From: Xylophilus ampelinus
Lineage (GTDB): Bacteria > Pseudomonadota > Gammaproteobacteria > Burkholderiales > Burkholderiaceae_C
Direction of reading: 5' to 3'
DNA length: 13,424 nt
NCBI RefSeq assembly: GCF_901875635.1
Contig: NZ_CABFMN010000002.1
Span: 1-13,424 of the forward strand
Below the pieces are notes generated by a model. That model made no database searches, was not told the origin of the DNA, and worked only from the letters and a program-made list of their open reading frames with translations. A program made the translations under genes and the position numbers. Positions 8,053-13,424 of this stretch are shown one piece after another. Position 1 is the first letter of the stretch. Each line of letters starts with the position of its first letter.

Positions 8053-9474
8053 TCAGGCCAACTCGGGCTGGCGCACGGTGCTGATCGACAGCCCGCCATC
8101 GGCGATCAGCACCTGCCCGTTCACGTACGAGGACTCGGACGAGAGCAGGAACAGCGTGCCGTGCGCCACCTCCCAGCCCGTGCCCTGGCGCCCGAAAGGC
8201 AGGGGCCGCGCGGCGCGGTTCGGCCGGTTGCGCGTGGCGTCGCGGCCCAGGGGCGTGTCGATCAGGCCCGGCGCGATCACGTTGGCCCGCAGCCCCTGGC
8301 CGTGGGTGGCGTAGGCCGTCGAGCGGCACAGCGCCGCCAGTGCCGCTTTGGAGCACTCGTACACCGGCAGCCCGCTCAGGGGCGAGATGGAGGCCGTGGA
8401 CGAGACGAACACCATCGAGCCGCCGGCTTCCATCACCGCGGCCGCGGCCTGGGCGCACAGCATGTGTGCGCGCAGGTTCACGTCCATCACCGCGTCCCAG
8501 GCCTCGGCCGTCTCGTTGCCGAAGCGGCTGCTGTTGCCGATGCCGACGTTGAGCACCAGCCCGTCCAGGCCGCCCATGGCTTCGGTCGCCTCGCGCACCA
8601 GGCGTGTGATTTCTTCGGGCTTCGACACGTCGGCCTGCAGCGCATGGGCGCGGCCGCCATCGCGACGCGCCCAGTCCACGCTTTCCTGTGCGCTGGCGAG
8701 GTCCAGGTCGGCGCAGGCCACCGTGGCGCCTTCCCGGGCGAAGAGCACGGTCATCGCGCGGCCATTGCCCACGGGCGGCTCGGCATCGACGGTGCGGCGC
8801 TGCCCCCCGCCGACGACCAGCACGCGCCGGCCGGCCAGCCGACCGGACGGACGCGCGCGGCCCAGGGCCGGGGCGAAGAGCTGGCGCGACGGATCGGCCT
8901 CGGCCGCCTGCTGCACCGATGCCGCCGCACCGGCGGCGCGCTCGATGGTGAGCGGCGCGGCGTCCGCGTCTTCGATCTCGAGTTCCAGGTTCTCCAGCAG
9001 CCGGCTGACCAGCATGTAGAAGCCGATGGTGACGATCACCTCCATCTGCTCCTGCGCGGAGCAGTGCGCGGCCAGTGCGCGGTAGAGCGGCTCCGGCGCC
9101 TTGACCTGGCGCACCACGGCATCGGTGAAGGCCAGCACCGCCTTCTCGCGCTCGTCGAACAGCGGGCTTGCCGGATCTGCCAGCGCGGCCTCGATCTTGT
9201 CTTCGGCCATGCCCAGCCCGCGCGCCACGCGGCGGTGCTGGTGCACCTCGTAGTGGGCCTCGCTCAGGGCGCCGACCCGCAGGATCACCAGCTCGCGCAG
9301 CTCGGGCGCCAGCGACGAGCGGCGCAGGATCGCGCCGCCGAGGCCGAGGAAGCCCTCGGCCACCTCCGGCGCATGGGGCAGCACGCGGTAGAGGTCGAGT
9401 GGCGGCCGCGAGCGCAGCAACTCGCCCAGCGGGCCGGGGACCTGGGTCAGGTCGAACAGGGGAAGGCGGGCCAT
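8053..9474 (-). CDS. Carboxymuconolactone-decarboxylase-like / short-chain dehydrogenase fusion protein
   Basis: This 473-aa two-domain protein has no name I recognise. Residues about 25-165 resemble the carboxymuconolactone decarboxylase/AhpD family: an ELRELVILRVGAL helix, then SEAHYEVHQH (71-80), the E..Y...H pattern of the decarboxylase-like branch. The redox CxxC of AhpD is absent. After an alanine-rich linker (about 170-212), a classical SDR covers 213-465. It has an unusual Rossmann loop (V221-GGG, then about 11 residues, then G236-N-G238), acidic D256 ending strand 2 (NAD+ preference), D282, N333, S359, Y372 and K376 (YECSK), and a DGG near the end. S359 and Y372 have the normal 13-residue spacing, so the SDR should be active. 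The ATG at 9474 has GGAGA 5 nt upstream; a TTG at 9486 is less likely. It is co-directional with the Bug gene and divergent from the LacI gene. The substrate is unknown. Confidence 0.88.
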   Translation of the reverse strand: MARLPLFDLTQVPGPLGELLRSRPPLDLYRVLPHAPEVAEGFLGLGGAILRRSSLAPELRELVILRVGALSEAHYEVHQHRRVARGLGMAEDKIEAALADPASPLFDEREKAVLAFTDAVVRQVKAPEPLYRALAAHCSAQEQMEVIVTIGFYMLVSRLLENLELEIEDADAAPLTIERAAGAAASVQQAAEADPSRQLFAPALGRARPSGRLAGRRVLVVGGGQRRTVDAEPPVGNGRAMTVLFAREGATVACADLDLASAQESVDWARRDGGRAHALQADVSKPEEITRLVREATEAMGGLDGLVLNVGIGNSSRFGNETAEAWDAVMDVNLRAHMLCAQAAAAVMEAGGSMVFVSSTASISPLSGLPVYECSKAALAALCRSTAYATHGQGLRANVIAPGLIDTPLGRDATRNRPNRAARPLPFGRQGTGWEVAHGTLFLLSSESSYVNGQVLIADGGLSISTVRQPELA

Positions 9475-9493
9475 CGAAGTCTCCAATCTTCAG

Positions 9494-9508
9494 AAATCGT
9501 TTGCGGAA
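9494..9508. promoter_or_regulatory. Candidate LacI-type operator, copy 1
   Basis: AAATCGTTTGCGGAA matches the second copy (9551-9565) at 13 of 15 positions. It sits in the 5' leader or promoter of the CMD-SDR gene, next to its ribosome binding site at 9480-9484, where a bound repressor would block that operon. Confidence 0.45.
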
Positions 9509-9550
9509 TGCTCGTCCACACCGACAAATCCAGTGAGGGCGGCATCCCTA

Positions 9551-9568
9551 AAATCGTTTTCCGAAAAC
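9551..9568. promoter_or_regulatory. Candidate LacI-type operator, copy 2
   Basis: AAATCGTTTTCCGAA (9551-9565) overlaps the perfect 5-bp-arm inverted repeat GTTTT-CCG-AAAAC at 9556-9568. It lies just upstream of the regulator's own start, suggesting autoregulation. Centre-to-centre distance to copy 1 is 57 bp. Confidence 0.5.
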
Positions 9569-9586
9569 CTGCAAACTTTTCAGACC

Positions 9587-10600
9587 ATGGTCAAGAGCGT
9601 CTCCGTCCTCGATGTGGCGCGGGAGGCCGGCGTGGCCGCCGGCTCGGTGTCGCGCGCACTCAACGGCAGCAAGCACGTCAGCCCCGCGCTGCGGGCCCGG
9701 GTGGCCGAGGCCGCTCGCCGGCTGGGCTACCAGCCGAACGCGCAGGCGCGTGGCCTGCGGCTGGGGCGCAGCAACATCATCGGCATGCTGGTGAACGACA
9801 TGCGCCACCCCATGTACGCCAGCATCATCGCGGGCGTGGAGCACGAGCTGTCGCTGCAGGGGCGCATGCTGCTCCTGGCCGATGCGCACGGCGAGGCGGC
9901 GCGCGAGCGCGCCATCTTCGACACCTTCCAGCGCTGCGCGCTCGATGGCGCGATCATCGGCGCCTCCTACCACCCGGATGTGATGCAGGCCGCGCACTAC
10001 GCGGGCAACCGCCTGCCGCTGGTGCTGGTCGACCGCGACGTCGAAGGCATGGACCGCGTCTGCCTGGAGCGGCGCAACGCCCTGCGCGTGGCGACGCGGC
10101 ACCTGTTGAACCTCGGCCACCGCCGCATCGCCCTCATCACGCCCGCGCTCGACCGCGTACCCGGCGGCGAACGCATCGCCGGCTACGACGACGCCTACCG
10201 GCAGGCCGGCCTGCCCGCCGAGCGCCGCTACATCCCGCGCATGAACTCCCCGCTGCAGGACGGCGGCGAGGCCATGGGCGCGCTGCTCGACCTGCCCGAG
10301 CCGCCGACCGCGCTCGTGTGCCTGGGCACGCGGCTGCTGTCGGGTGCACTGCGCACGGTGCGCAAGCGGGGCCTCGAGGTGCCGCGCGACCTCTCCGTGG
10401 TCGCCATCGGCTCGACCGACATGATGGAGTTCGCCAACCCGCCGCTGACCTGCCTGCGCGTGGACCTGATGAGCACCGGCCGGGCCGCAGCGCGCCTGAT
10501 GCTGCGGCGCCTGGAAGATCCCGTGGGCTTCGTGCCGGAGCGCATCGAGCTGGAATCCGAGCTGGTGGTGGGCGAGTCGTGCGGTCCGCCGCCTGCCTGA
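9587..10600 (+). CDS. LacI-family transcriptional regulator
   Basis: A 337-aa repressor-type regulator. The N-terminal LacI helix-turn-helix spans about 5-50: SVLDVAREAGVAAGSVSRAL, then the hinge region LGYQPNAQARGLRLGRS (46-62) with the conserved P-N-x-x-A-R-x-L pattern and minor-groove leucine. Residues 63-330 form a periplasmic-binding-protein-like effector domain (IGMLVNDMRHPMYASII, GAIIGAS, GHRRIALIT, DLSVVAIGSTDMMEFANPPLT). The ATG at 9587 is preferred over a GTG at 9533 because LacI proteins begin a few residues before the HTH and the longer form would cover the operator repeat; neither has a clear Shine-Dalgarno site. Its divergent position points to control of the CMD-SDR/Bug operon. 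The effector is unknown, possibly the ligand of the neighbouring Bug protein or a product of the SDR. Confidence 0.94.
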   Translation: MVKSVSVLDVAREAGVAAGSVSRALNGSKHVSPALRARVAEAARRLGYQPNAQARGLRLGRSNIIGMLVNDMRHPMYASIIAGVEHELSLQGRMLLLADAHGEAARERAIFDTFQRCALDGAIIGASYHPDVMQAAHYAGNRLPLVLVDRDVEGMDRVCLERRNALRVATRHLLNLGHRRIALITPALDRVPGGERIAGYDDAYRQAGLPAERRYIPRMNSPLQDGGEAMGALLDLPEPPTALVCLGTRLLSGALRTVRKRGLEVPRDLSVVAIGSTDMMEFANPPLTCLRVDLMSTGRAAARLMLRRLEDPVGFVPERIELESELVVGESCGPPPA

Positions 10601-10620
10601 GCCGGCGGCCGATGCGGCAT

Positions 10621-10689
10621 GCGCTCCTTTTTTGATAGCTGTCCGCGCCCGTCCCATGGGCGCTGCGGCCACTTTTGGCACATGAAATG
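10621..10689. repeat. Comamonadaceae-type intergenic repeat element
   Basis: The segment begins GCTCCTTTTTTGATAGCTG, continues into an inverted repeat GCGCCC (10645-10650) / GGGCGC (10658-10663) with a 7-nt loop, and ends near CACTTTTGGCACATGAAA. From memory this 'TTTTTTGATAGCTG...hairpin...TTTTGnCATGAAA' layout recurs between genes in Acidovorax/Variovorax-type genomes. It fills the gap between the regulator stop and the channel gene, and argues that the channel gene starts after it rather than at the TTG at 10675. Confidence 0.55.
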
Positions 10690-10710
10690 ACGCTGCCTAT
10701 GATGCCGGGC

Positions 10711-13200
10711 ATGCGCGGAATGCTCTCCCACTCGATCGCCCTGCCGCTGCGGGCGCTGCTGCTGGCCTGGGTGCTCGCCGCCCTGCCCGGCATTGGCTGG
10801 GCGCAATCACAGCCGCAGTCGCAGGCCCAGGCCCAGGCCCCATCGCAAGCCGCGCAGGACGCCGCCCCGCTTCCGGACATCGCCGACCTGCGCGACCAGC
10901 TCGCGAAGCTGCCCACCGCAGCCGACACGCCGGGCGACATGCGCGGGCTGATGAGCCAGATCGCCGCCATCGGTGCGCAGGCCGACAAGTTCATCGCCGC
11001 GCGCACCGGCCAGCTCAACGACCTCAACGCCCGCCTCGGCGAACTGGGCAACGCGCCGCCGCCGGGCACCAGCGAAGACCCGGACATCACGCGCCAGCGT
11101 GCGCTGCTGACCAAGGAGCGCAACGCCGTCGATGCCGACGTGCGGCTGGCGCGCCTGGTGGTGGTCGATGCGCAGCAGCGCGGCAACGACCTGCTGAACA
11201 AGCGCCGCGAGCTGTTCGAGGCGCAGATCAGCGAGCGCTCCGCCTCGCCGCTGGGCCGTACCTTCTGGCATGACCTGGCCGAGGCCTGGCCCGACGACAT
11301 CGATCGCCTGCAGGCGCTGGGCGCCGAGATCGAGGCCGGCGCCGCGCGGGCGCGCCAGGAAGCGCACCGTGGCCCGGTGCTGCTGACGCTGGCGCTGGCG
11401 CTGCTGCTCATCACCGTGGGCAACCTGCTGGCCGAGCGCGGGCTGGTGCTGCTGGCGCAGCGCCTGCTGCCGGGCGGGCGGCTGCGCCGTTCGCTGCTGG
11501 TGATCGCCATCGTCGGCGCCAACATGCTGATCGTGGCGCTGGCCCTGCGCGCCTCGGTGTCGACCTTCGACGCGCACGGCCTGCTGGGCACGCAGACGCG
11601 CGAGCTGGCCAAGGTGCTCGGCAACTCCCTGCTGTTCATGACCTTCGTCGTGAGCCTGGGCCGCGCCCTGCTGGCCAACGCGCGGCCCTCGTGGCGGCTG
11701 CCGCCCATCCCGGACCCACTGGCCAAACGCCTGCGGGCCTTTCCCCTGCTGGCGGCGCTGACGATGGTGCTGGTGTGGGTGCCGGCACAGATCAACGCGC
11801 TGATCGACGCCAGCCTGGCGGCCGTGGTCGCGACGCACGTCATCACCGCGCTGGCGTTGACCGGCCTCATCGCCGCGATGCTGCTGCGCCTGCGCGGGCC
11901 CAAGCCCCACGGCGCAGCCGATGGCGCCGACAACAGCGGACCTGTGCCGCTGGAAGGTGCCGATGCGCCGCCCACCGCGCCGGCACCGCACGAGCGCCCG
12001 CTGTGGGTGGCGATGCTGCTGGGCGCCATCACGCTGGTGCTGATCGCGATCTGGGTGCTGGTGGGCATGGGCTACGTGGCCCTGGCCAGCCTGCTGGCGG
12101 GCCAGTTGATGTGGACCGGCATCGTCGTCTGCGCCTTCTACGTGCTGTTCAAGTTCGCCGACGACCTGTTCATGGCCACGGTGTCGGCCCGGAGCGGCTT
12201 CGGCGGGCGTCTTCAAAAGAGCTTCGGCTTCGCGCCGCCCACGCTGGACCAGGCGGCCGTGGTGCTGTCGGCGCTGTCGCGCGTGGCGCTGTTTTTCTAC
12301 ATGGTGATCGCGCTGGTCGCGCCGCTGGGCACCGACCCCGGCGAGGTCTTCCAGCGCAGCGGCCAGTTCGGTGCCGGGGTGAAGATCGGCGAGTTCCAGC
12401 TCGTGCCCTCGGCCATCTTCAGCGCCATCGGCGTGCTGGTGGCCGGCTTCATCGCGCTGCGCGTGGCGCGCCACTGGCTGCAGGAACGTTACCTGCCCAC
12501 CACCACGCTGGAAGCGGGCATGCAGAGCTCGCTCACCACGCTGCTGGGCTACGCGGGCGGCATCCTGGTGGTGGCGATCGCGCTGTCGGCGCTGGGCATC
12601 GGCATCAACCGCATCGCGTGGATCGCGAGTGCGCTGTCGGTGGGTATCGGCTTCGGGCTGCAGGCCATCGTGCAGAACTTCATTTCGGGGCTGATTCTTT
12701 TGGCCGAGCGGCCGGTGAAGGTGGGCGACTGGGTGGTGCTGGGCACGACCGAGGGCGACGTGCGGCGCATCAACGTGCGCGCGACCGAGATCGCGCTGGG
12801 CGACCGCTCGACGGTAATCGTGCCGAACTCGGAGTTCATCACCAAGACCGTGCGCAACATGACCCTGGCCAACGCCGAGGGGCGCGTGCTGATCCGCCTG
12901 CCGATGCCGCTGAACACCGATGCGCAGAAGGTGCGCGAGCTGATGCTGGCAGCGTGCTCGGCCCACCCCGGCGTGCTGGCCACGCCGGCGCCGTCGCTCA
13001 CGCTGGAAGGCATCGAGAGCGGGCAGTTGATCTTCCAGGCGATCGCGTATGTGCCGAGCCCGCGGCTGGCGGGCGGGGTGAAGAGCGATCTGCTGTTCAC
13101 GATGCTGGAGGAGTTCAGGAAGGCGGGGGTGGTGTTGGCGGTGCCGACGATGGTGATGGCGGCGCCTTTGCGTTCTTCTTCGCCTGCGGCGGGCGGCTGA
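10711..13200 (+). CDS. MscS-family mechanosensitive ion channel with DUF3772-like domain
   Basis: A large inner-membrane channel expected to open under membrane tension and release solutes on osmotic downshock. With the ATG at 10711 it has 829 aa. Residues 1-31 form a signal peptide (cleavage near GWA-Q), followed by a Gln/Ala-rich stretch. A periplasmic helical region (about 45-215) includes a DUF3772-like part (VRLARLVVVDAQQRGNDLL, ELFEAQISERSASPLGRTFW). About ten hydrophobic segments follow, interrupted by a Pro/Ala/Gly-rich loop near 400-425. The conserved MscS pore helix and beta domain lie at about 636-720 (SVGIGFGLQAIVQNFISGL, AERPVKVGDWV, VIVPNSEFI) with the alpha/beta C-terminal domain to about 810. 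In-frame ATGs at 10687, 10699 and 10720 and a TTG at 10675 are alternative starts; none has a good ribosome binding site. 10711 was chosen because it gives a normal signal peptide and clears the repeat. Length and architecture resemble the larger YbiO/MscK-like channels more than the 286-aa MscS. Confidence 0.92.
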   Translation: MRGMLSHSIALPLRALLLAWVLAALPGIGWAQSQPQSQAQAQAPSQAAQDAAPLPDIADLRDQLAKLPTAADTPGDMRGLMSQIAAIGAQADKFIAARTGQLNDLNARLGELGNAPPPGTSEDPDITRQRALLTKERNAVDADVRLARLVVVDAQQRGNDLLNKRRELFEAQISERSASPLGRTFWHDLAEAWPDDIDRLQALGAEIEAGAARARQEAHRGPVLLTLALALLLITVGNLLAERGLVLLAQRLLPGGRLRRSLLVIAIVGANMLIVALALRASVSTFDAHGLLGTQTRELAKVLGNSLLFMTFVVSLGRALLANARPSWRLPPIPDPLAKRLRAFPLLAALTMVLVWVPAQINALIDASLAAVVATHVITALALTGLIAAMLLRLRGPKPHGAADGADNSGPVPLEGADAPPTAPAPHERPLWVAMLLGAITLVLIAIWVLVGMGYVALASLLAGQLMWTGIVVCAFYVLFKFADDLFMATVSARSGFGGRLQKSFGFAPPTLDQAAVVLSALSRVALFFYMVIALVAPLGTDPGEVFQRSGQFGAGVKIGEFQLVPSAIFSAIGVLVAGFIALRVARHWLQERYLPTTTLEAGMQSSLTTLLGYAGGILVVAIALSALGIGINRIAWIASALSVGIGFGLQAIVQNFISGLILLAERPVKVGDWVVLGTTEGDVRRINVRATEIALGDRSTVIVPNSEFITKTVRNMTLANAEGRVLIRLPMPLNTDAQKVRELMLAACSAHPGVLATPAPSLTLEGIESGQLIFQAIAYVPSPRLAGGVKSDLLFTMLEEFRKAGVVLAVPTMVMAAPLRSSSPAAGG

Positions 13201-13244
13201 AGACTCGGGGTTCTTCTGGGTTTGCGCAGGGTTGAGATGCAGGG

Positions 13245-13263
13245 GCCGGGATTTCGCCCCGGC
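13245..13263. repeat. Hairpin just downstream of the channel gene
   Basis: GCCGGG (13245-13250) and CCCGGC (13258-13263) form a 6-bp stem with loop ATTTCGC, 44 bp past the stop. It may help end transcription but has no T-tract on the plus strand. It appears to be part of the larger repeat that continues to the window end. Confidence 0.5.
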
Positions 13264-13424
13264 GGGCGACCTACTTTTCTTTGTCTTGCCAAAGAAAAGT
13301 AGGCAAAAGAAAGGCGACCCCACTGTCTGCGTCCCTCCGCTTCGCTACGGGCAACCTGCGGTGCTCGCGGCTGGCGGGGTCCGCGCAAACTCGCTTCGCT
13401 CAAACATGCGCGGCCCTTTTCCCG
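13264..13424. repeat. Burkholderiales-type intergenic repeat, running off the window
   Basis: The core is a perfect 14-bp inverted repeat, CCTACTTTTCTTTG (13270-13283) and CAAAGAAAAGTAGG (13290-13303), with a 6-nt loop. It is followed by CAAAAGAAAGGCGACC and then by GC-rich sequence with short inverted motifs (CTCGCTTCGCTC, TCCGCTTCGCTA). I recognise this block from memory as frequent between genes in Variovorax, Acidovorax and Burkholderia-like genomes. In one minus-strand frame it yields the pseudo-peptide 'LSFAYFSLARQRK', which is often mis-annotated as a protein. It may continue past the right edge. Confidence 0.65.

Larger units (their letters stand above)
9475..9586. promoter_or_regulatory. 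Divergent control region with paired candidate operators
   Basis: The 112 bp between the two divergent genes is AT-richer than its surroundings. Two direct copies of AAATCGTTTNCNGAA occur at 9494-9508 and 9551-9565. The second copy forms part of the inverted repeat GTTTTCCGAAAAC (9556-9568). The first lies about 20 bp upstream of the fusion-gene ATG, the second about 20 bp upstream of the regulator ATG. The simplest reading is that the LacI-type protein binds both and controls the operon and itself. No -35/-10 pair is assigned. Confidence 0.6.

Noticed and set aside
7157..8314. Plus-strand frames opposite the Bug and SDR genes, and the longer one at 7987-10635
   Set aside because: Arg/Ala/Gly/His-rich translations with no domain; the minus strand holds proteins with clear family motifs.
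9533..9586. GTG start giving the LacI protein 18 extra residues
   Set aside because: No ribosome binding site, it would cover the candidate operator, and LacI proteins normally begin a few residues before the helix-turn-helix.
10807..13323. Minus-strand 838-codon frame opposite the channel gene
   Set aside because: Extreme Gln/His/Arg/Gly composition, antisense to a well-supported membrane protein.
12549..13403. Minus-strand frame containing 'LSFAYFSLARQRK'
   Set aside because: Its start lies in the dispersed repeat and the rest is antisense to the channel gene; this peptide is a common false prediction from that repeat.

Overview
The window is a GC-rich chromosomal segment. Codon use, gene content and intergenic repeats look like a betaproteobacterium of the Comamonadaceae (Variovorax/Acidovorax-like). 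Pointers are a Bug-type tricarboxylate-transporter binding protein, the 'TTTTTTGATAGCTG' intergenic element near 10630, and the 'CCTACTTTTCTTTG' inverted repeat near 13270. I recognise both elements from memory as common in Burkholderiales genomes. This assignment is inference; no rRNA or tRNA is present to confirm it.

Layout: (1) 1-474 has no gene I can support. It holds a REP-like hairpin, two back-to-back arrays of 8-bp tandem repeats and a small hairpin after serA. (2) serA (D-3-phosphoglycerate dehydrogenase) is on the minus strand, 475-1704. (3) A 232-bp divergent intergenic region contains a near-perfect 28-bp inverted repeat. (4) A complete ugpBAECQ operon (1937-6967, plus strand) encodes a glycerol-3-phosphate/glycerophosphodiester ABC importer and its cytoplasmic phosphodiesterase. 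Between ugpB and ugpA lie a REP-like hairpin and a good Rho-independent terminator, a layout that should make binding protein outnumber permease. (5) Converging on it is a two-gene minus-strand unit (9474 to 6989). The first gene fuses a carboxymuconolactone-decarboxylase-like domain to a short-chain dehydrogenase, and the second is a Bug/TctC periplasmic binding protein. (6) A LacI-family regulator (9587-10600) is divergent from that unit. The 112-bp shared control region holds two copies of an AAATCGTTTNCNGAA element, the best operator candidates. (7) A large multi-TM MscS-type mechanosensitive channel with a DUF3772-like periplasmic domain (10711-13200) follows a repeat element, and the window closes in a second intergenic repeat.

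Functionally, the ugp genes form one pathway: UgpB captures glycerol-3-phosphate or its diesters, UgpAEC imports them, and UgpQ hydrolyses diesters to glycerol-3-phosphate and an alcohol, giving phosphate and carbon. serA is housekeeping serine synthesis. The least conventional part is the LacI / CMD-SDR fusion / Bug cluster at 6989-10600. It reads as a small inducible module that captures an unknown, probably carboxylated, compound and oxidises or reduces it. I see no CRISPR array, prophage, insertion sequence or toxin-antitoxin system.
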